From: Affinundibacterium macrobrachii
GTDB taxonomy: Bacteria; Pseudomonadota; Gammaproteobacteria; Burkholderiales; Burkholderiaceae_D
DNA: 64,000 nt
Assembly: GCF_014652415.1 (NCBI RefSeq)
Contig: NZ_BMYT01000003.1
Span: forward strand, 248,001 to 312,000
Direction of reading: 5' to 3'
Both the position numbers and the translations under genes were made by a program. Under the pieces are notes generated by a model. It was not told where the DNA came from, ran no database searches, and saw only the letters and a program-made list of their open reading frames with translations. Numbering within the stretch: position 1 is the first letter of the stretch; each line of letters starts with the position of its first letter. Below are positions 1-8,697 of the stretch, in pieces.

Positions 1-1769
1 CAAGCCGCAAACTGCAATCGATACAAGTTAGCATAAGCAGCATCTTTCGCTAACAATTCTGCATGGGTTCCTATTTCAACGATCTGCCCTTCGACTAAGA
101 CTACAATTCTGCTGGCGCGTTCAATTGTTGATAGACGATGCGCAATCACGAGTGTAGTACGGCCTTGCATTAATTCGTCTAGTGCGGCTTGCACTGCACG
201 TTCTGATTCGCTATCCAAGGCCGAAGTAGCCTCATCTAAAATCAAAATAGGTGCATTCTTATAAATTGCACGAGCGATCGCTAAGCGTTGACGCTGACCT
301 CCTGACAAACGCATCCCATTGTCACCTATCATGGTTTGCAAGCCCTCGGGCATTTCATTAACGACGTCTTGCAAATGCGCAGCTTGAATCGCATAAGCAA
401 TCCTTGCGGTATCTGGACTCGCATCACCGTAAGCAATATTGGCGGCAATCGTGTCATCAAACAAAATCACATTTTGACTGACCATTGCTATCTGCTGGCG
501 CAAACTCTTCAGCGACAAATCGGATAATGCCACGCCATCTAGTAAGATCTTGCCGCTATCTGGCTCATAAAAACGCGGCACCAAGTTGACTAATGAAGTT
601 TTACCACCGCCCGACATGCCGACCAAGGCAATCGTCTCGCCGGCTTCGACTTTTAAATTAATCTGATTTAAGGCTGGCTGTTCTTGCCCTAGATAGGTAA
701 AGCACAGATCTTCAAAACTGAGCTGACCAGAAGCACGTCCTTCAATTTGCTGACCGCTTTCATTTTCAGGGATTGCATCCACCATGCTATATACCGATTC
801 AGCCGCCGCCATACCACGTTGCAGAGGTCCATTTAAATCTGCCAAGCGTTTCAATGGTGTCAGCAACATCATCATGGCAGTAATAAATGTAACGAAATCA
901 CCGACGGTGGTAGCATCTTTACGCGCTTGCGCTAAAGCCAACATAATCACAATCGCCACCGCAACCGATGCCAAAATTTGTGTCAAAGGCGTGGTGAACG
1001 ATACGGCAACAGTGCTTTTCATTGTGAAACTGCCGAGCTTCTTATTCTTCGCTTCAAAGCGTTGCTGCTCGTATTTCTGCCCACCAAAAATACGAATCAC
1101 TTGATGGGCACGCGTAGTTTCTTCGATTACTTGCGTCAGCTCGCCACTAACTTCTAAAGATTGATGATTCAATTTACGCAAACGCTTACTCACGCCGCGC
1201 ACCAAGATCGTCATACCTGGAATCAAAATAATCGTGACTAAAGTTAATTTCCAGTTCAGCCAAATCAGATAACCCATCAAGACGATCACGGTCAAAGAAT
1301 CGCGGAACAAAGTGGTGATCGAGACTTTCACCATCTCAACAATTTGCTGCGCTTCAAACATAATGGTATTGATGATGCGACCACTCGATTCGCTATGATA
1401 GAAACCAACTGGCACATGCAGCAATTTATCAAACACCTTGGCACGCAATTCATTGAGCAAATTGACGGAGATACGACTCATAAGATAACTCGTCGTGAAT
1501 GTGCAAATACCGCGAATGACGAAGATACCGATCAATACCGCTGGCACATACCATAGCGGGAAATTCACGACCTGTGCTCTCGATGCGCTCGACACAGTCG
1601 ATGCATTATGACCAAAGCCATGGTCAAGCAATAAGCCTAATCCCCAAGGCAGCGCCAGCTCTGTCAGCGCGGTACCGCACATCGTCAAGACCGTTAAAAT
1701 CAAATAAGCGCGATATTGCGTGACCGAGCTCCACAGTCTTTTCAAAATTGGTTTATTCAGTTTCGCCAT
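1..1769 (-). CDS. msbA: Lipid A export ABC transporter MsbA (3' end cut by window)
   Basis: ABC exporter half-transporter that flips lipid A-core across the inner membrane. Translating the minus strand from the ATG at 1769 gives an N-terminus starting MAKLNKPILKRLWSSV, a six-helix membrane domain, then an ATPase domain with Walker A GMSGGGKT (near 600-620), signature LSGGQ (near 300), Walker B ILILDEATSALDSES and the switch histidine in VVIAHRLST. The sequence at the window edge (NLYRLQFAA) is near the usual C-terminus, so only a few residues are missing. It lies just downstream of the O-antigen-ligase-like gene on the same strand, which fits a cell-envelope role. No good Shine-Dalgarno is seen; a 10-bp tandem repeat fills that position. 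Confidence 0.9.
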   Translation of the reverse strand, partial: MAKLNKPILKRLWSSVTQYRAYLILTVLTMCGTALTELALPWGLGLLLDHGFGHNASTVSSASRAQVVNFPLWYVPAVLIGIFVIRGICTFTTSYLMSRISVNLLNELRAKVFDKLLHVPVGFYHSESSGRIINTIMFEAQQIVEMVKVSITTLFRDSLTVIVLMGYLIWLNWKLTLVTIILIPGMTILVRGVSKRLRKLNHQSLEVSGELTQVIEETTRAHQVIRIFGGQKYEQQRFEAKNKKLGSFTMKSTVAVSFTTPLTQILASVAVAIVIMLALAQARKDATTVGDFVTFITAMMMLLTPLKRLADLNGPLQRGMAAAESVYSMVDAIPENESGQQIEGRASGQLSFEDLCFTYLGQEQPALNQINLKVEAGETIALVGMSGGGKTSLVNLVPRFYEPDSGKILLDGVALSDLSLKSLRQQIAMVSQNVILFDDTIAANIAYGDASPDTARIAYAIQAAHLQDVVNEMPEGLQTMIGDNGMRLSGGQRQRLAIARAIYKNAPILILDEATSALDSESERAVQAALDELMQGRTTLVIAHRLSTIERASRIVVLVEGQIVEIGTHAELLAKDAAYANLYRLQFAA

Positions 1770-1799
1770 AATTTATTCGTTTTTATTCGTTTTTATTCG
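1770..1799. repeat. Three tandem 10-bp repeats before msbA
   Basis: The plus strand reads TTTATTCGTT about three times in tandem directly in front of the msbA start codon (minus strand AACGAATAAA units). The array occupies the position of the ribosome binding site. Copy-number change by slippage could alter spacing and translation; that is inference. Confidence 0.6.
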
Positions 1800-1815
1800 A
1801 GTTATTCTGATGTCT

Positions 1816-3108
1816 CTATTTAGAGGTCGTATGCGATACGCCAGCCATCGGTATCGCAAGCAGGATCAGCATCGCGAAAGCAAATACGCCGTCACGCAAG
1901 ATCGCGTTAAAACAAGCTGCAAACATCATAGACAGCGTGAGCATCGACACCAACATCGCGCGCTCACTATGCTCAGAGTTCACCATACGAAAGGCGATCC
2001 GCAATTGCGTCAACCAAATCGCAAGCAAGGCGACTAAACCGCCCAAGCCCAATTCAAACCAATACAGCAAATAGTCGTTATGCGGCGTCGTCATTTTTTC
2101 GCTAATTTGCCCCTGCGCTTTTTGCTGATACATCGGCAGCCAATTGCCTATGCCGTGTCCTATCCAAGGACTTGCTGTGATCATTTGCCAAGTGTTCATA
2201 TAGAGTTCAAGACGCATGCCGTCCTCACTCACCTGTTTAGTCTGGCCAAAATCACGAACCTGATGCACCGTACAAATGGCTCGATTCATCATAATTTCTG
2301 CACCATGCATCTGATGCACATCGTGCATTTGTTTTGCCAAGCAAGTGACTGGTGAGGGTAAGTGCGCGATGTAGTTGATTGCAAAAACTAGTGCCGTCAA
2401 TACCGCACCAGATGCAAACACTTGCCACCACCGAAAACGGAAATTGCGACAAACAAGTACGCCACACAGCAAGATAAATAACAAACTAGCAGTGCGCGAT
2501 TTTGCACACAAGACCAAGGCGAGCAGCACATATATAAAAGCAAGTGCACGCCAAGCATGTTGATTCTTACGCAAACGCCATTCATGCAACATCCACGCCG
2601 CCGCGATCGCTAATAACAAACCCAGCAAAATCGACTTATTGCCTTCATACACGACATAACTCTTAAACAGTTTAATCGCTGGCAAAGCGCCTAATGCATT
2701 CAGATAAAACAGCGTAGCTGCGAGTATCGCCCCGAAAAAGAAGTTCTTTACTGCTCGGTTTTGCCAAGCGCCGCCGCGCAAGCTCAGCATAGGAAAAAGT
2801 AAGCAATAACTTTGATAATGCAAGAATGCGGCAGCAAATTCGCCTTCAGGACGTGGATGAATCAAGCCAATCAAGACAGAAACTACACTCAATGCCAACA
2901 CCGGCACAAACAAAGCAGATGACCTAATTTGGCTAATTTTATTTTTCCAATCGCCAGAAAACGCCCAGCTAAGTAAAAATAAAACCAAACCCGCATACAT
3001 CAAGCCGACTTGAAAAAACAAAGTCACTGGCAGCCAAGACAAGATTTGCTGTGGCAAAGTTTGTCGCCAGTCTGTTTGCGCATTGTGCACAGGGATGGTC
3101 GCGGTCAT
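1816..3108 (-). CDS. O-antigen ligase / Wzy-type membrane protein
   Basis: Polytopic inner-membrane protein of the Wzy_C (O-antigen ligase WaaL/PglL) family, about 430 residues. It has around ten hydrophobic helices and one long periplasmic loop between the late helices containing IGHGIGNW followed by TTPHNDYLLYWFELG, the pattern typical of this family. It likely transfers or polymerises a glycan at the periplasmic face; the substrate cannot be read from sequence. The ATG at 3108 is preferred over an upstream TTG at 3123. It begins 24 bases after the dnaE stop and precedes msbA on the same strand. Confidence 0.75.
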   Translation of the reverse strand: MTATIPVHNAQTDWRQTLPQQILSWLPVTLFFQVGLMYAGLVLFLLSWAFSGDWKNKISQIRSSALFVPVLALSVVSVLIGLIHPRPEGEFAAAFLHYQSYCLLFPMLSLRGGAWQNRAVKNFFFGAILAATLFYLNALGALPAIKLFKSYVVYEGNKSILLGLLLAIAAAWMLHEWRLRKNQHAWRALAFIYVLLALVLCAKSRTASLLFILLCGVLVCRNFRFRWWQVFASGAVLTALVFAINYIAHLPSPVTCLAKQMHDVHQMHGAEIMMNRAICTVHQVRDFGQTKQVSEDGMRLELYMNTWQMITASPWIGHGIGNWLPMYQQKAQGQISEKMTTPHNDYLLYWFELGLGGLVALLAIWLTQLRIAFRMVNSEHSERAMLVSMLTLSMMFAACFNAILRDGVFAFAMLILLAIPMAGVSHTTSK

Positions 3109-3131
3109 GTTTGGCTTATCCAATCACTTAA

Positions 3132-6100
3132 TTAAGCATATTCAATTTTGACATTGGATGCGTGCAACCAATCACCCAGCTTTTTACGTAACTGATCGTC
3201 AGGATTCACTCGCCAAGCATCCGATAAATACAATTCTGCTGCCGCTGTTTGATTGGCATAATCGATCAAGACTGGGCAACCTTCACTATTCAGATGTCCT
3301 TGCAAGATTTCGGCTAGTTTTTTTGTATCAGCACTGGCATCAAGTTTAATTCGCAATCCTTGCGAGAATTGCACACGGGCGCGACCAATATCCATCACTT
3401 TTTCAGCAGTAATCCGCAGACCGCCATTAAAGCGATCTTCCGACACTTTACCCATCACCGCGAGGAATTCATCCTCTTTAAATATTCCTTTGAATTCTTC
3501 CGCCAACTCGCCATACACGGTCACTTCGACCACCGCAGTACCATCGTCCAAAGTAACGATCAGTAAACGACCACGTTGCGTCATTTGCGTACGCAAGCCT
3601 GCAATGACTCCACCGATCAAACGTAAATCGCGTGAAGGCTCGACTTTTGCCAAAGTCGTTTTAATAAATTGTCGTACTTCCGGTGCATACGCATCGAACA
3701 AATGTCCAGATAAATAGAAACCGAGCGCTTGTTTTTCTTCGAGCAAACGCTGGCGATCAGACCAGTGTTCCGCTTTGACGTATTCCGGTGGTGGAATCAT
3801 ATCGTCATCGTCACCAAATAAACTGACTTGATTAGCTGACGCTTCAGCTTGTTCTGCAACTTCCAGCGCAAAATCAACCGTCGCTAACAACACTGCGCGA
3901 TCTTGTTTTAAACAATCCATCGCACCGGCGCGTATCAAGGATTCAATCGTGCGTCGATTGACTTGGCGCTTATCGACACGCTTACAGAAATCGAATAAAT
4001 CGGTAAATGGTCCGCCATTTTTGCGCGCGTTAACTATGCTTTCAATCGCGTTCTGTCCAGAACCTTTGACTGCGCCCAAACCATAACGGATTTGTGTCGC
4101 TTTCTTACCCGCCTCGCCGACTGGCATAAAACGATAATCAGATAGATTAATATCTGGCGCTAACATTTTCAGCTTACAGACATCAATCGCGTCTTCGACC
4201 AAAATCTTGACCTTGTCGGTATCATCCATCGCCAGCGACATATTGGCTGCCATAAACGCGGCAGGATGATGGGCTTTCAAATACGCAGTGTGATAAGACA
4301 AAAGCGCGTAAGCCGCAGCATGGGATTTATTAAAACCATAGCCCGCAAATTTTTCCATCAAGTCGAAAATTTCATCGGCTTTTTCTTGTGGCAATCCATC
4401 TTTCGCCGCACCATCACGGAAAATTTGGCGATGCTCTGCCATCTCTTCAGCCTTCTTTTTACCCATCGCACGACGCAACAAATCCGCACCACCGAGTGAG
4501 TAACCACCGACCACCTGCGCCATCTGCATAACCTGTTCCTGATACACCATAATGCCGTAGGTTTCGGACAAAATGCCTTCAGTACGCGGATCAGGGTAAT
4601 CAAACTTCTCACCGTGCTTACGCTTACAGAAGTCAGGAATCAAATCCATAGGACCTGGGCGATACAAAGCCACCAGCGCGATAATGTCTTCAAAGCGATC
4701 GGGACGTGCGTCTTTCAACATGCCTTGCATGCCGCGACTTTCTAGCTGGAAGACGGCGACGGTTTTTGCTTTGGTGAGGAGTTCGTAAGAAGCTCTATCG
4801 TCGAGCGGCAATTTAGATAAATCAAAATCCTTCATCGCTGGATCGAGCATTTTGATATAGCGCACCGCACGATCCAAAATCGTTAAGGTGGTCAAACCCA
4901 AAAAGTCGAACTTCACCAAGCCAACGGCTTCGACGTCATCTTTATCGTATTGCGAGACTACGCCAGAATCGCCGCCCTGCGTGTAGAGTGGGCAAAAATC
5001 CGTGAGCTTACCCGGCGCGATCAATACGCCACCCGCATGCATACCGATGTTACGCGTAATGCCTTCGACTTGCTGTGCTAAGTCGAGCAAGGTTTTGACC
5101 TCTTCTTCGTTTTCTTGACGCTCCGCCAGTAGAGGTTCTTCGACGATGGCCTCGGCGATTGTGACTTGCTTGCCCGGTTTAAATGGGATAAGTTTTGAGA
5201 CTCCATCGCAAAACATATAACCAAAATCAAGCACACGGCCAACATCGCGAATCGCGCCCTTAGCCGCCATGGTACCGAAGGTGGCAATCTGTGACACCGC
5301 TTCTTTGCCGTATCGATCTTTCACGTATTGAATAACACGATCACGACCTTCCTGACAGAAGTCAATATCAAAGTCGGGCATGGAGACGCGTTCTGGATTC
5401 AAGAAACGTTCGAATAGCAAATTGTATTGCAGCGGATCGAGATCGGTAATCAACAGCGCATAAGCGACCAAAGAACCCGCACCAGAACCACGACCCGGGC
5501 CGACAGGTACGCCATTATTTTTTGCCCATTGAATAAAGTCAGCAACAATCAAGAAGTAGCCGGGGAAACCCATTTTGATAATGGTGTCGGTTTCAAACTT
5601 CAGCCGAGCCTCATAACGTTCGCGGTTTTGTTCGCGTTTGACTGGGTCGGGAAACAAATTTTCTAATCGATACTCCAAACCTCGCTTGGCTTCATAGACC
5701 AAAAAATCATTAATGGTCATGCCTTCTGGCGTTGGAAAATCAGGCAGCTTCGGTTTACCAAGCTCTAATTTCAAATTACAACGTTTAGCAATCTCAACGG
5801 AATTGGCTAAGGCCCCAGGAATGTCGGCAAACAAGGCCAACATTTCTTCACGCGACTTAAAGCATTGCTGATCGTTGAATTTGCGTGCACGTCGACCATT
5901 TGCCAGCATTTCACCTTCTGCAATACAGGTGCGTGCTTCATGCGCGGTGAAATCTTCTTTATTCAAAAACTGAATCGGATGTGTCGCCACCACTGGCAAG
6001 CTCAAACGCTGTGCAAGCTTCACGGCTTGCTTGACGTGCGCCTCCATGTTCGGCTGACCTGCACGTTGAATCTCTATATAGAAATGATTCGGGAAGATAC

Positions 6101-6662
6101 TTGCCCAACGTTGGGCGTGACGTTCCGCCAATTCAAGATTGCCGTTATCGATGGCAATCCCCACATCACCAAAATGCGCTCCTGATAATGCGATAAGTCC
6201 TTGCTCTTGGTCGCGCTCAAACAGTTCTTGTAACCATTCAAATTTAATTTCGGCACGACCACGGTGCTGATTTTCCAACCAAGCACGCGCCAATAATTCA
6301 CACAAGCGCAGATAACCATGACGTGATTTCACCAGTAGCAACAAGCGCGAAGGTTTGTCGCGATCATTTTCATTGGTAATCCAAACATCACATCCGGCAA
6401 CAGGTTTAATTCCTTTACCGCGCGTTGCCTTATAAAATTTAACTAAACCAAACAAATTACCTAAATCGGTCAATGCTAAGGCAGCTTGTTTGTCTTTAAC
6501 TGCCGCTTTCACGACATCATCAATTCTGACCAATCCGTCAACAATCGAATATTCTGAATGCATGCGCAAGTGCACAAACTGCGGAAAAGCAGATGCCGCG
6601 CCAGAGGCGGTCGATGAAGTTTCTGGGGAAGATGTTTGAGGGAGTGCGAGTTCTGTATTCAT
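3132..6662 (-). CDS. dnaE: DNA polymerase III subunit alpha
   Basis: Replicative polymerase alpha subunit, 1176 residues, the usual DnaE length. The PHP domain begins at FVHLRMHSEYSIVDG (from about residue 28), the polymerase catalytic aspartates lie in MPDFDIDFC (about residue 420), followed by fingers motifs such as VAVFQLESRGMQGM and GYGFNKSHAAAYALLSY, the HhH region, and an OB-fold near the C-terminus (LRLIGGVIAGLRTQMTQRG). The first 30 residues are Ser/Thr/Ala rich and not conserved in the family. Its stop is close to the next gene downstream, so co-transcription with it is likely. Confidence 0.97.
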   Translation of the reverse strand: MNTELALPQTSSPETSSTASGAASAFPQFVHLRMHSEYSIVDGLVRIDDVVKAAVKDKQAALALTDLGNLFGLVKFYKATRGKGIKPVAGCDVWITNENDRDKPSRLLLLVKSRHGYLRLCELLARAWLENQHRGRAEIKFEWLQELFERDQEQGLIALSGAHFGDVGIAIDNGNLELAERHAQRWASIFPNHFYIEIQRAGQPNMEAHVKQAVKLAQRLSLPVVATHPIQFLNKEDFTAHEARTCIAEGEMLANGRRARKFNDQQCFKSREEMLALFADIPGALANSVEIAKRCNLKLELGKPKLPDFPTPEGMTINDFLVYEAKRGLEYRLENLFPDPVKREQNRERYEARLKFETDTIIKMGFPGYFLIVADFIQWAKNNGVPVGPGRGSGAGSLVAYALLITDLDPLQYNLLFERFLNPERVSMPDFDIDFCQEGRDRVIQYVKDRYGKEAVSQIATFGTMAAKGAIRDVGRVLDFGYMFCDGVSKLIPFKPGKQVTIAEAIVEEPLLAERQENEEEVKTLLDLAQQVEGITRNIGMHAGGVLIAPGKLTDFCPLYTQGGDSGVVSQYDKDDVEAVGLVKFDFLGLTTLTILDRAVRYIKMLDPAMKDFDLSKLPLDDRASYELLTKAKTVAVFQLESRGMQGMLKDARPDRFEDIIALVALYRPGPMDLIPDFCKRKHGEKFDYPDPRTEGILSETYGIMVYQEQVMQMAQVVGGYSLGGADLLRRAMGKKKAEEMAEHRQIFRDGAAKDGLPQEKADEIFDLMEKFAGYGFNKSHAAAYALLSYHTAYLKAHHPAAFMAANMSLAMDDTDKVKILVEDAIDVCKLKMLAPDINLSDYRFMPVGEAGKKATQIRYGLGAVKGSGQNAIESIVNARKNGGPFTDLFDFCKRVDKRQVNRRTIESLIRAGAMDCLKQDRAVLLATVDFALEVAEQAEASANQVSLFGDDDDMIPPPEYVKAEHWSDRQRLLEEKQALGFYLSGHLFDAYAPEVRQFIKTTLAKVEPSRDLRLIGGVIAGLRTQMTQRGRLLIVTLDDGTAVVEVTVYGELAEEFKGIFKEDEFLAVMGKVSEDRFNGGLRITAEKVMDIGRARVQFSQGLRIKLDASADTKKLAEILQGHLNSEGCPVLIDYANQTAAAELYLSDAWRVNPDDQLRKKLGDWLHASNVKIEYA

Positions 6663-6891
6663 CCCGCTATTTTACCGTGTTGAGGCATGCTTGGAAGACA
6701 AACCTATGCCAGCTCCAACAACTTTGTCTAAGCGATTTTTACCCCAGACTGGGTTATGCCTTCTTTTCTTAGACTTGGAATGAATTAGATTAACAATAAA
6801 TTAACATCAAATCAACTAAGCATTCTAAGCACTGAACACTAAGCTGCTAGACTAAAAGCCTCAAACCAACTCAAATCAATCGTGCTGCATA

Positions 6892-8292
6892 TCAATCAAA
6901 ATAAAGGCGCTCAGTATTAAAAAAGACGCGATCTTCTTCATCTTCATTGGCAATCTCTAAGTAGCCTGTTTCTATCAGTTCTTGCAGGCCAAGTAAGATT
7001 TTTTGCTCGGGCAAATATAAGTGCTGTTGAGAAAATTCTTGAATTAAGCATCGTACCGATTTACCCAATTCACATAACAGCCATAAATCCTGCAATTCGC
7101 TGGCCTTTAAATGGGTAGGATTTGGCGCTAGTCTCTGCTCAAAAAAATGTGTGGCATGGATCGTCGCTTCTTTTGAAATGGCAATGACGGCACGACGACG
7201 CGCCCAAAAAGTGGCTAAAGGCCAACGCGTTTCGCGTTGATAATATTGCCATTGCGTTTGCAAATACTGTTTGAAATCTTGATTAATCGCTCCTGCGTAA
7301 GTCTTCAACAGTTCACCACTTGAGAACAAACTATCCACCGCAATGAAGGCACCATGAACACCACTAGCTAAGGCGCGCGGCATTCCAGAAGAAGAAATCG
7401 GATCATACGATGCAACCGCGTCACCAACTGCGACCCAATCCTTGCCACCAGCTTGCTCCAAATAAGATGAAAAACAAGGGAAAGAACGCGGCTTTTCAGC
7501 AAATTCCACGCCCACCCTGTTAACTAACGCACCCAAGAACGGCGTTTTCATCAATAAATCTAACCACACATCTGGATGGCAGATCTGCATTTTGTGGGCG
7601 ATATCGGGGTCGGTCATCAAACTAATAGAAACCCGCCGATCTGGCATCGGTGAGGAATGCCACCAACCATATTCACAAGCTTCGACCTGATTTTCGATCT
7701 GCGGTGAGCTATCTGCGGGCAATTGTCCAATGCAAGTAATGCCGATCAAACGATCATGAACCTTTAATGCTAAATTCAAATTGGTTCGCATCACACCGCG
7801 CCGCCCAGAAGCATCAATGATGTATTTACAAACGATCATGTGCATTTGTTGGTCTTGTGACTTCACAATCACACGCCAGCCCCGATCCGACTGCGGTTCG
7901 CAAGTAATGACTTGACGGTGACATTGCAAACGCCCACCACGCTTGACGAATGCGCGCATCATCATTTGTTCAAAGTTCAAACGATCCAAATTCCAGCCAG
8001 TGCCATGTGGTGTAAACATGTACCCAAGGCGACGTTGCGACTCACTGCCCCACGTGACCTGACAAGTGAATGGCGCCAAATTTTGTGCTTGTGCAAAATC
8101 TTGCCATAGGTCTAAATATTCTAGTGTCGAACGCACACCCGACGACAATGATTCACCATATCGATGTTCGGTGTAATCATCACGCTCTATCATCATCACA
8201 TCGATATCACCGCGCTTTAACAAAGCAAGCCCAGCCGCACAGCCCGATGGCCCACCGCCAATAATCAACACATCGGCATACTGCGTCTGCAT
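6892..8292 (-). CDS. FAD-dependent monooxygenase, LodB/QhpG/halogenase-like
   Basis: Flavoprotein of the tryptophan-halogenase/LodB superfamily. The N-terminus has the dinucleotide motif IIGGGPSGCAAG, then RYGESLSSGVRSTLEYLDLW, a GWWHSSPMPDRR segment and a late VAVGDAVASYDPISSSGM FAD motif. I do not see the WxWxIP motif of true flavin halogenases, so a LodB/GoxB/QhpG-type enzyme is more likely; that group modifies residues in partner proteins, but no LodA-like partner is in the window. The frame is open up to a TTG at 8421 with ATGs at 8391, 8337 and 8292; I chose 8292 because family members begin just before the GGGPSG motif. It is divergent from the sigma-54 activator and shares its intergenic palindrome. 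Confidence 0.75.
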   Translation of the reverse strand: MQTQYADVLIIGGGPSGCAAGLALLKRGDIDVMMIERDDYTEHRYGESLSSGVRSTLEYLDLWQDFAQAQNLAPFTCQVTWGSESQRRLGYMFTPHGTGWNLDRLNFEQMMMRAFVKRGGRLQCHRQVITCEPQSDRGWRVIVKSQDQQMHMIVCKYIIDASGRRGVMRTNLNLALKVHDRLIGITCIGQLPADSSPQIENQVEACEYGWWHSSPMPDRRVSISLMTDPDIAHKMQICHPDVWLDLLMKTPFLGALVNRVGVEFAEKPRSFPCFSSYLEQAGGKDWVAVGDAVASYDPISSSGMPRALASGVHGAFIAVDSLFSSGELLKTYAGAINQDFKQYLQTQWQYYQRETRWPLATFWARRRAVIAISKEATIHATHFFEQRLAPNPTHLKASELQDLWLLCELGKSVRCLIQEFSQQHLYLPEQKILLGLQELIETGYLEIANEDEEDRVFFNTERLYFD

Positions 8293-8627
8293 AGACTTTT
8301 GCGATTCGTCGATAGAGCTAAAATTGTGTGCTTCCATAAATTCGTTGGTCTTGAAGTTATTAACTGCTGCTGATTCGATACTAAATAGCATGTCTTTTGT
8401 GACGTAAATCGACAGTAGCAATTCACATGCCAGCCACTTAAAGCGTAAAAATTTGTCGTTTTTACAGGAAAGACATGAAATAAACTTACGATGCCGCTAG
8501 AATGCCGCTACATAATTTGTGCGATCAAGGTTAAGATTGAAAAATTCAATTACCAAATTAAAAATGAATCGCGCTAAATTGACGCGTTTTTTAACTTGTT
8601 CCCAACAAAACTAAAGAAAATTAAGAC

Positions 8628-8653
8628 TACATGTAAAAAAATTTTTACATGTA
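8628..8653. promoter_or_regulatory. Perfect inverted repeat (12-bp arms) upstream of sigma-54 activator
   Basis: Arms TACATGTAAAAA and TTTTTACATGTA are separated by 2 bases; each arm contains the palindrome TACATGTA. The site lies 45-70 bases before the activator's ATG and between divergent genes. It is a plausible operator or upstream activating sequence. The core ACATGTAA recurs in front of the kinase-like gene starting at 23350. Confidence 0.65.
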
Positions 8654-8697
8654 AATTGCAAGCTAAACTTATTAATCGCTCTCTTCGTTAAGCCACT

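Noticed and set aside
6892..8292. Flavin-dependent tryptophan halogenase
   Set aside because: The WxWxIP motif that marks true halogenases was not found; LodB/QhpG-like fits better.
8422..8697. Consensus sigma-54 promoters near the activator or the kinase operon
   Set aside because: I searched by eye for TGGCAC-N5-TTGC on both strands of 8422-8697 and 23351-23668 and found no convincing match.
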